From UBA4055 sp964648295 (lineage in GTDB: Bacteria; UBA4055), in the NCBI GenBank assembly GCA_964648295.1, contig CAZYNH010000001.1, positions 186,001 to 250,000 of the forward strand: a DNA stretch of 64,000 nt, read 5' to 3'. Positions 8,657 to 17,647 of the stretch are shown here, one piece after another. Both the position numbers and the translations under genes were made by a program. Below the pieces are notes generated by a model. The model saw nothing but the letters and a program-made list of their open reading frames with translations, made no database searches and was not told the DNA's origin. The first letter of the stretch is position 1. Each line of letters starts with the position of its first letter.

Positions 8657-9907
8657 ATGAAATACAACCGCCTTGCCGTCGCTCTTCTTCTCATAACGGC
8701 GTCGCTGTTCCCTGCAAAGGTCGTTATCACGGGATTTAAAGATACGGACCCGAAGACTGAATTCATTACATCCTCTTTTGTCAACTTCTTGAGGGGAAAT
8801 CTTGAGGAAGCCGGATTTGAGCTTGCGGACGACAAGACCGAAGGCCTCGAATACGACATTCTTAAACACGGGAACTTTTTCCTCGCGTCCAAGGCTTTTT
8901 TTGAGCTTTATGAGAACATTGAACTGGACAACTCGATAAGAGGGGACATTAAGTTCCAGGGGAAATTCTTTTATTTAACTGTCCAGGTATATTCCAGAGA
9001 GAAAAAAAAGCTCGTTCTCAAAGCTGAGACAAAAGGCAGTAAAGACGCTCTTCTCGCTTTTTATTACGAGATCACAAAAAACATAATATCCTCAATGGAT
9101 GTAAATCACACCGTAAAAAACATATTTCCCGTTGACGACGACAAATTCTTTTTCAAATACATTAAATTCGTCAACGACGCGGAAAAACTGTTCACTAACG
9201 AAGACCCTGAAACCTATCACACTCTTATGGACGAGCTCAGCGCAATGGAGAACAAATTTACAGAATTCCCCGCTTTCAGAGAGCTTTATGACGAGCTTAT
9301 GGCGCAGAGCGAGGACTTTGAGACGCCGGGGCCTTTTGAAAAACCGCTGACAAACATAACAAAAACCGCTTTTCAGGAAGATAACGAGACGGAAAGGTAT
9401 GCGCGTAACCTGATAGCCGGCGGCTATTTCTTCACTTTTACGGAAAATGTTATTCAGGACAGCGACGAAAAAAAGAATCTCATAAACCTTACTGTTAAAT
9501 TCGACCTCAAACTGAAAAAATCTTCAAGGAACACGCTGGTGAGCGAGATAAAAAAAAGAAAGGGTAACCCTCATTTCGCGGACCTGGGCAGATATTTTTT
9601 CAGCCAGAACGAATCTGAGAACAAGTCTTTCAGGGATTTCCTTTTAAGGCAGTCTGCATGGCTCAGATTCTATGACAGCGAAGGCGCGCTCGTTGCGGAA
9701 TCGGAATATTATTTTGATAAGAGGCAGTATTCAAACGGAGTCTACAGGCACGCCAAAGACCTTCCTTTCCCTCTCACGCCCAGAGGCCCCGCGAACACCG
9801 CCTTCGGAATAAAAAACGGCTCGAGGATCCAGTTCCTTTTTGAAGACATTAAAAGATCCGATCTTGCAAGAATTGCCAGGGCGGAAATAGAACTTAAATT
9901 CGAATGA
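8657..9907 (+). CDS. Exported protein of unknown function
   Basis: 416 residues from ATG 8657, which follows a strong ribosome binding site (AAGGGGG). An N-terminal hydrophobic run ('LAVALLLITASLFPA') looks like a Sec signal peptide. After it comes 'VVITGFKDTDPKTEFI' and a mixed alpha/beta region that faintly recalls the N-terminal fold of TolB/FlgO-type periplasmic proteins; that resemblance is weak. The last 130 residues are rich in charged beta-like segments. Its 4-nt overlap with the lipoprotein gene at 9904 suggests the two envelope proteins act together. I do not recognise a named family. Confidence 0.7.
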   Translation: MKYNRLAVALLLITASLFPAKVVITGFKDTDPKTEFITSSFVNFLRGNLEEAGFELADDKTEGLEYDILKHGNFFLASKAFFELYENIELDNSIRGDIKFQGKFFYLTVQVYSREKKKLVLKAETKGSKDALLAFYYEITKNIISSMDVNHTVKNIFPVDDDKFFFKYIKFVNDAEKLFTNEDPETYHTLMDELSAMENKFTEFPAFRELYDELMAQSEDFETPGPFEKPLTNITKTAFQEDNETERYARNLIAGGYFFTFTENVIQDSDEKKNLINLTVKFDLKLKKSSRNTLVSEIKKRKGNPHFADLGRYFFSQNESENKSFRDFLLRQSAWLRFYDSEGALVAESEYYFDKRQYSNGVYRHAKDLPFPLTPRGPANTAFGIKNGSRIQFLFEDIKRSDLARIARAEIELKFE

Positions 9908-10932
9908 TGATGGTAAGACCGGTAAAAGCCATAATACTCTTATTTTTACTCATTTCGATCTTTTCGTGTTCGGAAAATCCCGATATGCTCATCGAGAAAG
10001 GCGACTACGAAAAGGCTATAATAATCCTAAAAGAGCAGCTCTCAAAAGATTACAGGAATACTGTGCTGAGAAACAAGATAACAAAACTTTATTTCACGAG
10101 CGCTGTGAGAAATATTGAGACCGGGAACCTTGATGAGGCCGAAAGGAACATTGAGCGCGGGATCATCTATTCCCAGGAGGACAATCCCGAGATCAGGGAC
10201 GAATATGCCGAAATACTTGTGCTTCTCGGGTCAAAACTTGTAAAAACGGGAGAAAGGGAAGGCAGTGTCGATCTCAAAAAAAAATACGAGAAGGGAATTT
10301 CTTTAATAAAAAAAGCGGTGAACCTTTCGGAGAACAACACAAGAGGCAGAGAGATACTTTCCGCTCTTAAAAAAGAAGAGGCTCAAAGATTTTTCGACCT
10401 GGCCCAGGTGGATTACAATTCATGGCTTAACAACAAAAGGGAGACAAGGCTTCTTACGGACAGTTATAAAAACCTTTTAATGTCGACCGAGATCGTTCCT
10501 CTCCCGGACGCCGAATATCTTAAAACCCGGCTTCTTGAATCATTTCTTTCATACAATATAAGATCGAACCCTTATGATATAAAACTTCTTGAAGTTTATC
10601 ACAATGAGGAAAACGGCTATATTGCTCTCAAGATAAGGTTCTACAACAATTCCTCCAGAGATATTGTGGTCTCAAGGAACCATTTCACGCTTTTCGACAC
10701 ATCGGGAAAGTCATACAAATTCGATGTCGTGGCGGCAAAAAAGGGCAATTATAAAGGCCTTCTTGAAAATTTCAAGGTCAATCCTGACAGATTCAGCACC
10801 GGGCTTCTCGTTTTCGACACGAATATTAAAAAGAACCCTGTCATATCAAAAATCGTCTGGAAAGACGATATGGGCAATACCTTCGAAAAGTTTTTCCCCA
10901 GTAAAAGTCTCACGGAGTTATCGCTGGAATGA
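9904..10932 (+). CDS. Lipoprotein with TPR-like N-domain and DUF4352-like C-domain
   Basis: 342 residues. The signal ends in a lipobox ('LLISIFSC', Cys at residue 23), predicting a lipid-anchored envelope protein. Residues 30-150 look like tetratricopeptide-type helical repeats ('LIEKGDYEKAIIILKEQLS', 'GNLDEAERNIERGI'). The C-terminal ~120 residues contain 'IALKIRFYNNSSRDIVVSR' followed by 'FTLFDTSGKSYKFD', the pattern of the Ig-like DUF4352 domain. Starts 4 nt inside the preceding exported protein and ends 4 nt inside acpS. The function is unknown; an assembly or scaffold role in the envelope is a guess from the TPR part. Confidence 0.75.
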   Translation: MMMVRPVKAIILLFLLISIFSCSENPDMLIEKGDYEKAIIILKEQLSKDYRNTVLRNKITKLYFTSAVRNIETGNLDEAERNIERGIIYSQEDNPEIRDEYAEILVLLGSKLVKTGEREGSVDLKKKYEKGISLIKKAVNLSENNTRGREILSALKKEEAQRFFDLAQVDYNSWLNNKRETRLLTDSYKNLLMSTEIVPLPDAEYLKTRLLESFLSYNIRSNPYDIKLLEVYHNEENGYIALKIRFYNNSSRDIVVSRNHFTLFDTSGKSYKFDVVAAKKGNYKGLLENFKVNPDRFSTGLLVFDTNIKKNPVISKIVWKDDMGNTFEKFFPSKSLTELSLE

Positions 10933-11309
10933 TATACGGGATAGGAATGGATATGATAGAACCCTCGAGGGTAAAAAAGAGCATTGAAACACTCGGGGGG
11001 TTCAAAGAAAGGATATTCGGAAGAAAAGAGATCGAATACTGCGAATCAAAGGCGCATAAATTCGAACACTACGCCGCAAGATTCGCTGCAAAAGAGGCCT
11101 TTTTTAAAGCAATAGGCACGGGATGGCGGTTCGGGATTGCTTTTAAAGAGATACAAATGATAAATGACGCTTTGGGGAAACCCTCATTAAAGCTGTCAGG
11201 AAAAGCGCGGAAGTTCATTAAGGAAAACTCGATCGAAAGAACGCATGTTTCGGTTTCGCATCTAAAGGGCATGGCGTCGGCTTTTGTGGTTCTTGAGAAA
11301 AAGGAATAA
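10929..11309 (+). CDS. acpS: Holo-[acyl-carrier-protein] synthase
   Basis: 126 residues, the normal size. It transfers 4'-phosphopantetheine from CoA to the acyl carrier protein, using Mg2+. Diagnostic residues are present: 'YGIGMDMIEPSR' with the metal-binding Asp (D8), and 'RFAAKEAFFKAIGTG' with the second conserved acidic residue (E57 region); 'HVSVSHLKGMASAFVV' matches the C-terminal family signature. ATG overlaps the preceding lipoprotein stop by 4 nt. The next gene, prfB, follows after 12 nt. Confidence 0.95.
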   Translation: MIYGIGMDMIEPSRVKKSIETLGGFKERIFGRKEIEYCESKAHKFEHYAARFAAKEAFFKAIGTGWRFGIAFKEIQMINDALGKPSLKLSGKARKFIKENSIERTHVSVSHLKGMASAFVVLEKKE

Positions 11310-11321
11310 ACGGAGAAAGAG

Positions 11322-12429
11322 ATGCTTGACGAGATAAAGGAAGAACTTAACGGAATAAATGCGAAATTCGAACACATCCGGGGGCATCTTTGATCTCGAT
11401 AAATTCAGAAAAGAGGTCACGGAACTTGAGCAGCAGACCCTCAAAGACGGCTTTTACAACGATAAGGCTAAAGCCCAGTCCGTGTTCGCCGATATCAGCC
11501 GCAAAAAATACTGGATCGAGACAATAGGAAAGGCATCAGCTTTAAAAAAAGATATTGAAGACCTTTTCGATATGCTTTCCGACGACGAAAGCGAGAACAA
11601 CGAGATAGCCGGCGAGATAAATTCATCTTTCACGGCATACAAGAATATGGTAGATGAACTTGAGCTCAGAGGAATGCTTTCCGCGCCGGAGGATAAAAAG
11701 GACTGCCTTTTTACAATTCACGCCGGATCAGGCGGAACCGAGGCTTCCGACTGGGCGAATATGCTGCTTAGGATGTACACGAGGTTCTTTGACATCATGG
11801 GGTTCAAGTGGGAGCAGGTGGATTTTATACCCGGCGATACCGTTGGAATAAAATCCGTGACCGTCGAGGTCAGAGGCGAATTCGCCTACGGATATTTAAA
11901 ATCCGAATCCGGCGTGCACAGGCTTATAAGGATATCCCCGTTCGACGCGGCGCACAAAAGGCACACATCTTTTGCGTCGGTCTATGTTCTGCCGGAAGCC
12001 GACGACATAGAGATAACGATAGATCCATCGGACCTCAGGATAGACACATACAGGTCGTCCGGAGCCGGCGGCCAGCATGTTAACAAGACCGATTCCGCCG
12101 TCAGGATAACCCATATCCCTACAGGCATTGTCGCCGCGTCCCAGAACGAAAGATCGCAGACATTTAACAGGGATACGGCCATGAAGGTGCTCAAGGCAAA
12201 GCTCTACCAGATGAAACTTGACGAGGAAAAGGCGCGGCTTGCCAGCCTTGAGGACGAGAAAAAGGATATCTCGTGGGGCAGCCAGATAAGAACATACACA
12301 TTCCAGCCCTACAACCTTGTTAAAGACCACAGGACGGGGATCGAGACAGGCAACACTGGCGCCGTAATGGACGGTGAACTGACAAAATTCGTAAGGGGAT
12401 ACCTTATAAAATACGGTAAATTTGAATAA
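11322..12429 (+). CDS. prfB: Peptide chain release factor 2 (programmed +1 frameshift)
   Basis: 368 residues when the +1 shift is applied (Escherichia coli RF2 is 365). ATG 11322 (after GGAG) reads 23 codons to an in-frame TGA at 11391-11393; after CTT the ribosome slips one base and continues at 11392 in the +1 frame to 12429. RF2 recognises UGA and UAA. Seen downstream: 'SPFDAAHKRHTSF' with the SPF stop-codon-recognition tripeptide and 'SSGAGGQHVNKTDSAVRI' with the GGQ peptidyl-hydrolysis loop. A plain ORF call would begin at 11359 and lose the true N-terminus. It is not a broken gene: the frameshift is the established RF2 autoregulation. Confidence 0.95.
11380..11393 (+). promoter_or_regulatory. 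prfB programmed +1 frameshift site
   Basis: A Shine-Dalgarno-like GGGGG (11380-11384), then CAT, the slippery CTT (11388-11390) and TGA (11391-11393), the spacing of the bacterial RF2 element. When RF2 is scarce, termination at TGA is slow and the ribosome shifts from CUU to UUU. The base after TGA is T rather than the C common in enterobacteria; C makes UGA termination weakest, so the balance may differ slightly. Confidence 0.93.
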
Positions 12430-12442
12430 AAAAGGAAAAAGC

Positions 12443-12913
12443 ATGCTGAACGAAATGTTTGAAGGAATTATCACCTCGGTATCAGCGGGGATGATCACAA
12501 AAAAGAATGACGGGGTCAAAACAAAAGAGGGAGTATACAGGATCAAGCTCGAATCCAACGATATAGACTATGAATCAATGGCGAAATTCAGCCCTTCTGT
12601 CAGCTCCACTCTGTTAAATATACAGCCGATGCCTTTCAGGGCCGTCAATTTCGGCGACCAGACTGTCTTTAACCTTGATTTGTATCTGTACGGCGCGGAA
12701 GAGGAAGACGAGCAGAACAGGGGAACATACAAAGATCTTGAAGCGTCGCCCGACGCTTTGTTCAAAAGGGTAAAAATTAAGAACCTGACCGTTAGCAACA
12801 AGACCAATATCCCTCACTATATCTTCACCCTTGAGATACCCATGGAGTCGGACGGAAAATTCTTATTCTCGCATCTTAAATCAAAGATCAATTTCAAATT
12901 CGACAGAGCATAA
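12443..12913 (+). CDS. Small protein of unknown function
   Basis: 156 residues from ATG 12443, preceded by AAAGGA at a suitable distance; an in-frame TTG at 12422 overlaps the prfB stop and is less likely. No signal peptide or membrane helix. The sequence is alternating beta-type with a charged loop ('YGAEEEDEQNRGTYKD'), and I do not recognise a family. It sits between prfB and the radical SAM gene with a gap of one base downstream, so it is probably co-transcribed with both. Confidence 0.65.
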   Translation: MLNEMFEGIITSVSAGMITKKNDGVKTKEGVYRIKLESNDIDYESMAKFSPSVSSTLLNIQPMPFRAVNFGDQTVFNLDLYLYGAEEEDEQNRGTYKDLEASPDALFKRVKIKNLTVSNKTNIPHYIFTLEIPMESDGKFLFSHLKSKINFKFDRA

Positions 12914-12914
12914 A

Positions 12915-13793
12915 ATGGAGCTTTTCGAACCTAAATATTTTGAAAAACAGTCCGGAGACAGAATAACCTGCCTTCTGTGCGACAGGCGTTGCGGCATTGA
13001 TCCTGGCGGGACAGGATTCTGCGGAGTTAACAAAAACGAAGGGGGCGAGCTGAAGAACCTCGCCTACGGTTTTCCCGCTGCTGTCAACATTGATCCTGTT
13101 GAGAAAAAACCCCTCAAAAGGTTCCTTCAGGGCACAAAAACATATTCTGTGGGAACTCTGGGATGCAATTTCATATGCCCCTGGTGCCAGAACTTCCGGA
13201 TAAGCAGGAGCAGATACTCGGGCGATGTGAAAGGTGAGAAGATCCTTCCCGCAGAGATAGTTGAAGGCGCAATAGAAACAGGCTGCATGTCCGTTTCGTA
13301 CACATATAACGAGCCGACAGTATTCTATCCTTACGCGAGAGATACGGGAATGATCGCTAAAGAGAACGGCCTGAAGAACATTTTCGTGACCAACGCCTAT
13401 CAGTCTGCGGGCATCATTTCAGACATGCTCAGCTGGGTCGGCGCAGTGAACGCTGACCTGAAGTGCATTGACAGTCAGGCTCACCTTAAATATACGGGCG
13501 GGAAACTGGAAACTGTCTTGAATAATCTGCGCGTTCTGGCAGGCTCGGAAGTGCATCTGGAGATCACAACCCTGATAATCCCGGGCATAAATGACTCCTT
13601 AGCGGAGATCGAAAAAATAGCCGATTTCATATCATGTGAACTCGGCAAAGAGATCCCGTGGCATGTTTCGGCTTTTCATCCCGATTACAAGATGACAGAC
13701 ACCCCTGAGACCGCAAAAGAAAAGATCTTCAGCGCCGTTGAAACAGGTTTGAAAAAGGGGCTCAAGTTCGTTTATCCCGGCAATGTGTGGTGA
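12915..13793 (+). CDS. AmmeMemoRadiSam system radical SAM enzyme
   Basis: 292 residues from ATG 12915. The N-terminus has a Cys-rich stretch ('CLLCDRRCGIDPGGTGFCG') followed by the radical SAM cluster motif CxxxCxxC in 'GCNFICPWCQN', then 'SYTYNEPTVFYPY' and 'GAVNADLKCID', all characteristic of the AmmeMemoRadiSam-system radical SAM protein (PflA-activase-like). In many genomes it is linked to genes for MEMO1-like and AMMECR1-like proteins; neither is present here, so this is the orphan form. It reduces S-adenosylmethionine to a 5'-deoxyadenosyl radical; the substrate of this family is not settled. Its stop overlaps the start region of the membrane protein downstream. Confidence 0.88.
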   Translation: MELFEPKYFEKQSGDRITCLLCDRRCGIDPGGTGFCGVNKNEGGELKNLAYGFPAAVNIDPVEKKPLKRFLQGTKTYSVGTLGCNFICPWCQNFRISRSRYSGDVKGEKILPAEIVEGAIETGCMSVSYTYNEPTVFYPYARDTGMIAKENGLKNIFVTNAYQSAGIISDMLSWVGAVNADLKCIDSQAHLKYTGGKLETVLNNLRVLAGSEVHLEITTLIIPGINDSLAEIEKIADFISCELGKEIPWHVSAFHPDYKMTDTPETAKEKIFSAVETGLKKGLKFVYPGNVW

Positions 13794-13795
13794 AA

Positions 13796-14755
13796 ATGAA
13801 GCTCGACAGGAATAAAACTGTCATATTCTCGATAAAACTGGCCGCGGCTGTCATCCTCGGATGGGTAGTCATATACAACATAGAGACCGTTGAGCTGAAA
13901 TATATTTTTAAAAATGCCGATATCTCGTTCATAATACTCGCCGGAGCGCTCCTTCCCCTCAACCTATTCCTCCAGTACGCCAAATGGAAATATATTGCCG
14001 GCAAGGCTTCTGAAGAAAAAATACCCGACCGGCAGATATGGCTTTCTGTATTTGTCGGAATATCGTTAGGGTTCATCACGCCGGGAAGAGTCGGCGAACT
14101 GGGAAAACTGTTCGCTATAGCCAAAGTCGACAGACTTAAGCTCCTAAGCCTCGGACTTATCGAAAAGATCTACGATGTATTCCCTGTGCTGATATTCGGT
14201 TCTCTGTCCCTTCCGTTCCTGCCTCACCTGTTTTTTACGGAATCATCGCTCATGAGGTATAATCTTCTTTTTTTCGCGCTTCTGATCTCCGTCCTGATAT
14301 ATTTCATAGCTGTACATCCGGGGCTTTTCAAGACGATATTTTTCTATCTGAAGAATACCGTTTTTAAGAACAGCTCCAATTTTAAAAGATTCTGCGACGG
14401 AGCGAGGGACCTGAGGAAGCGCGATACCGGAATTCTTTTCTTTTTGTCTTCGTTGCTGTTCCTTTTATATACGACCCAGTTCGCTCTGCTCATCATATCT
14501 TTCGGGCAGATCGATGTTCTTCACGCTTTCATTGGCGTCTGGGTAGCCGTTCTGTTAAAAACCTTTCTTCCTTTGAGCCTGGGGGATATCGGCGTAAGGG
14601 AGGGAACGGCCGCTTTCGTGTTCGGCCTGATGAACCTCAGCATAGAAGCCTCTGTTTCGGCCGCATTTCTTCTGTTCGTTATTAACATTCTTGTGCCTTC
14701 GGCCGTTTCGGTGCTTCTGATACCTCTCACTTTTATTTCAAAACGTAGCCGTTAA
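13796..14755 (+). CDS. Lysylphosphatidylglycerol-synthase-TM/UPF0104 family membrane protein
   Basis: 319 residues from ATG 13796 (two in-frame GTG codons at 13787 and 13790 are alternatives). About eight hydrophobic helices. Typical of the UPF0104 / LPG_synthase_TM family are 'WVVIYNIETVELKYIF', 'GFITPGRVGELGKLFAI' and, near the end, 'LPLSLGDIGVREGTAAFVF'. The family includes the flippase domain of MprF and many uncharacterised putative lipid-carrier proteins. It begins where the radical SAM gene ends and its 3' end overlaps, tail to tail, the last 23 bases of the sulfatase-fold gene on the opposite strand. Confidence 0.85.
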   Translation: MKLDRNKTVIFSIKLAAAVILGWVVIYNIETVELKYIFKNADISFIILAGALLPLNLFLQYAKWKYIAGKASEEKIPDRQIWLSVFVGISLGFITPGRVGELGKLFAIAKVDRLKLLSLGLIEKIYDVFPVLIFGSLSLPFLPHLFFTESSLMRYNLLFFALLISVLIYFIAVHPGLFKTIFFYLKNTVFKNSSNFKRFCDGARDLRKRDTGILFFLSSLLFLLYTTQFALLIISFGQIDVLHAFIGVWVAVLLKTFLPLSLGDIGVREGTAAFVFGLMNLSIEASVSAAFLLFVINILVPSAVSVLLIPLTFISKRSR

Positions 14756-16556
14756 TAACCTTAAAATTGAATTCTTTATTCATTTTTTCTTCATAAATGG
14801 ATTTCATTTTTGACGCGAGAGAAGGGTTCTGTTTTATCAGGTTCGTCTTTTCATCGGGGTCTTTAATTATATCGTGAAGCTCATAGGCCACCTCATCGCT
14901 TCCCGGCAGCACGCTAAGCTTGAAATCACCCCTTATCATGGCTCTGTTCAGGCGCGGATATATTTCTTTCTCCGCAAAAATATTCTTTGATACATAACCT
15001 TCTTCATTTTTAAAATAAACTTCATCGTTGAATTTAATTGGCGTAACATCCGTTATCACAATATCCTGCCTGACAAACTCCGGATCGAAAAATGATATGC
15101 CGTCAAGCGCGGCTCCGGGTGAAACAACTCCGGCGGCGTCAAGAACAGTGGGCAGAATATCTAAAGAGGAATAATCGTTCTTAACGCTTCTTTCGATTTT
15201 AAATTCAGGAGAACTCAACACGAACGGCATCCTGTAGTCAGCCGCTCTGACCGTATTTTTATATGCAGGCAGCCCGAACAGGCATATAACTGTATTTTCG
15301 TATTTGCCTGATGACTTTAATCTTTGATAAATATCATTTATTTCATCGTTAAGATAATTTAAAAACGCGTCCTCCGTGCTTTCGAACCTTGATGTCCTGT
15401 AATACGGAAAAGGAAGTCGGTCGTTCTGGTCAGAAATAACATAAAGGAACATGAATTTGTTTTTCCCGGATATAAGATCGGATATCTTGCCCTTCATATA
15501 GGTCTTATCCCTGTATCCGTCAAGTATAAGCGCCTCCGGAAAGACTTTTATCATTGTCCTGCTGTTATATACAACAGGCATCAGGAAATGGGCGGAAAGA
15601 ACGCCGGCTTTGTATATTTCCATTTTCGTAGGATATTTTACAAGATATTCGTTATTATCCTCGAATCTGCTGAAGGCATATTTCCTGTCTGTGAATGTTC
15701 CCGTGGAATACCCTCTTTCTCCGAGAATAGAAAAAACCGTTCTTCCCTCCAGTCCGTAACTTCTGTAACCGCCGGTATAATTACCTTTTTCCGGGTGAAC
15801 TGATGTGAGTACGGAAAGAAGCGAAACTCTGGGGTGGTTCGACACGCTGAAACAGTTGGAGAACCGGTATGAACTGCCCGTAAGCTCCTTAAGCGCAGGA
15901 AGGGCGTTTATTTTTCTCCCCGAGATCTGTTTGTATGTAAGGTTCTCGACGCCGATAAAAATAATATTCTTCTGCTCTTTTACCTCAAGCGCGTTAAGGT
16001 ATCCGAAATTGAATATTAAGGCTATGCCCATGCCTATAGATAATGAATACGATATGATCCGTTTTGCGCCCTGATATATTGAAAGATTATACAAAAGATT
16101 ATGGATGCTCATAAGTATTATGATGAAGAAGAACACCGTAAAATACAGAGGCGAAAATTTATCTCTTAGAAAAGAGAACACATGATAGAACCAGAATGAG
16201 CCGCTGAGGAGACTTTCGGAAAACAGTGCGGGATGATTTATAACTTCTCTTGCGGTAAGTGAAAACAAGGCCAGAAACGATATGCCCGCGTTCTTTAAAA
16301 AGTATTTGTGATACTTATCCTGTTCACTTTCAAAATAAAATGAGTATTTCTTTCTTTTTCTAGCCAGTATTCCTGCGCTTATCCCGCCCGTTATCAGCCC
16401 CAGGGCGGTGTATGAGATAAAAACTTTAAAATGCTGCAAAAAGAACACTTCCGCGCCCGCCTCTCCCTCCTGATCCGATATCAGCATGCCAGTAAAAAAG
16501 AATATCCAGACCAGTATCAGAGCGGGAAGAGTATTTTTTATCATCCTTTTGAGCAT
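14733..16556 (-). CDS. Sulfatase-fold (alkaline phosphatase superfamily) membrane protein, degenerate active site
   Basis: 607 residues from ATG 16556. About five N-terminal membrane helices are followed by an extracytoplasmic domain of the sulfatase/phosphoethanolamine-transferase superfamily: 'IIFIGVENLTYKQISG', 'NHPRVSLLSVLTSVHPE', 'SLDILPTVLDAAGV', and the ending 'ELHDIIKDPDEKTNL', standard for sulfatases. The metal and nucleophile signatures deviate: the first Asp pair is Glu-Asn, the CxPSR-type box is altered (Ser in the Cys position), and the DHG motif appears as 'LFGLPAY'. It may therefore be a pseudoenzyme or a highly divergent member. Its start overlaps the AI-2E permease stop (TGATG), so the two are one operon. 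Confidence 0.75.
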   Translation of the reverse strand: MLKRMIKNTLPALILVWIFFFTGMLISDQEGEAGAEVFFLQHFKVFISYTALGLITGGISAGILARKRKKYSFYFESEQDKYHKYFLKNAGISFLALFSLTAREVINHPALFSESLLSGSFWFYHVFSFLRDKFSPLYFTVFFFIIILMSIHNLLYNLSIYQGAKRIISYSLSIGMGIALIFNFGYLNALEVKEQKNIIFIGVENLTYKQISGRKINALPALKELTGSSYRFSNCFSVSNHPRVSLLSVLTSVHPEKGNYTGGYRSYGLEGRTVFSILGERGYSTGTFTDRKYAFSRFEDNNEYLVKYPTKMEIYKAGVLSAHFLMPVVYNSRTMIKVFPEALILDGYRDKTYMKGKISDLISGKNKFMFLYVISDQNDRLPFPYYRTSRFESTEDAFLNYLNDEINDIYQRLKSSGKYENTVICLFGLPAYKNTVRAADYRMPFVLSSPEFKIERSVKNDYSSLDILPTVLDAAGVVSPGAALDGISFFDPEFVRQDIVITDVTPIKFNDEVYFKNEEGYVSKNIFAEKEIYPRLNRAMIRGDFKLSVLPGSDEVAYELHDIIKDPDEKTNLIKQNPSLASKMKSIYEEKMNKEFNFKVINGYVLK

Positions 16557-17638
16557 CAGATGTCTTCGGCAGGTTTTATAGATTTGAATTTCTTCGCGAA
16601 CAGCTCCCATGAAACGATAGTGAGCGCGGCTATAAGCGGGCCTGACAGAAAACCCGACATTCCGAACCACGCTATTCCGCCTATTGTGGAGACCAGCATG
16701 ATCAGCGGATGAAGTCCGCTCCTGTCCCCCGCCAGCTTAGGCTTGATTATGTTCTGGTTGACGACTATCATGCCGCAGCCCGCTATAAGAAGGATCAGCC
16801 CCGAATAATAATCGCCCGAAAGTATCCTTATTATGGCCGCGGGAGCTATTATCGTGTTGGCGCCGACGATCGGTATCATGGAAAGTATCACCATGATAAC
16901 CCCCCAGAAAAAGGGAGATCCTATGCCGAGGAGCGCGAACAGAAGTCCGCCGTAGGTACCCTCGATCACTCCTATCAGAAAAGTGTAAATTATTATCGTA
17001 TCAGTTATTTTTACCAGCTCGTCCACGGCTTTATTTTCATCCTCTCTTTCGAACGGGAGGATGCTCCTTATTTTTTTAAAAAAGTTCTTCCCGTCCAGAA
17101 AGAAGAAGAACAGGATGAAGGTCGTGAAGAACAGGTGCATTATGAACCCGGCTATGTTAAAAAAGGCCGACTGTATCATCTTGAACATAAAAGTGCTTAC
17201 TGAAACAAGAATTCCCGAACCGGTTTCCTTTATCCATGTTATATCCATCTCTCCTACCTCAGCCGCCAGATCCTCTCCGATAAACGGTATCTTAAGAGCA
17301 ATATCCTTCAGAAATTCTGTTGTAAGCGATTCCTGTATCTCCGGCAGTTTGGCCATCAGTACCCTGTAATTTTCAGCCGCTTCGAACGAAACCATGGTGA
17401 CGACAAAAACAAGAGGTATCCCCACCGCCAGAACTATGAAGAACAGTGTTATTGCCGATGCCTTTTTTTTATTTTTCGTCTGCTTCAGCACATATGCGAA
17501 AGGCTTTCTGAATATTATGAAAAGGACCGCCGCCAGAAAAATATCTATCACGAACGGCCGCAGAAGATTTAAGAAATAAAAAGTAATGACCGCAAGGAAG
17601 CCCAGAAAAAAATAGTCGTTCATTTTAAGATTTTTCAT
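16556..17638 (-). CDS. AI-2E family transporter (PerM/YdiK-like permease)
   Basis: 360 residues, the standard size. Hydrophobic N-terminal helices are followed by a central amphipathic region and a C-terminal block with 'FALLGIGSPFFWGVIMVIL', 'IPIVGANTIIAPAAIIRIL' and 'NQNIIKPKLAGDRSGLHPL', signature segments of the AI-2E exporter / UPF0118 family. Members move autoinducer-2 or ions such as Na+/H+; the substrate here is unknown. Start ATG 17638 has AGGAG just upstream. It is followed by the sulfatase-fold gene with overlap and preceded by comM at 9 nt. Confidence 0.9.
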   Translation of the reverse strand: MKNLKMNDYFFLGFLAVITFYFLNLLRPFVIDIFLAAVLFIIFRKPFAYVLKQTKNKKKASAITLFFIVLAVGIPLVFVVTMVSFEAAENYRVLMAKLPEIQESLTTEFLKDIALKIPFIGEDLAAEVGEMDITWIKETGSGILVSVSTFMFKMIQSAFFNIAGFIMHLFFTTFILFFFFLDGKNFFKKIRSILPFEREDENKAVDELVKITDTIIIYTFLIGVIEGTYGGLLFALLGIGSPFFWGVIMVILSMIPIVGANTIIAPAAIIRILSGDYYSGLILLIAGCGMIVVNQNIIKPKLAGDRSGLHPLIMLVSTIGGIAWFGMSGFLSGPLIAALTIVSWELFAKKFKSIKPAEDI

Positions 17639-17647
17639 AATATACTC

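Noticed and set aside
11359..11361. ATG as the start of prfB
   Set aside because: It lies in the +1 frame before the frameshift site, has no ribosome binding site, and the true start is ATG 11322 with a programmed shift.
11896..12558. 220-codon open frame on the minus strand
   Set aside because: Shadow of prfB and the following gene; prfB is certain.
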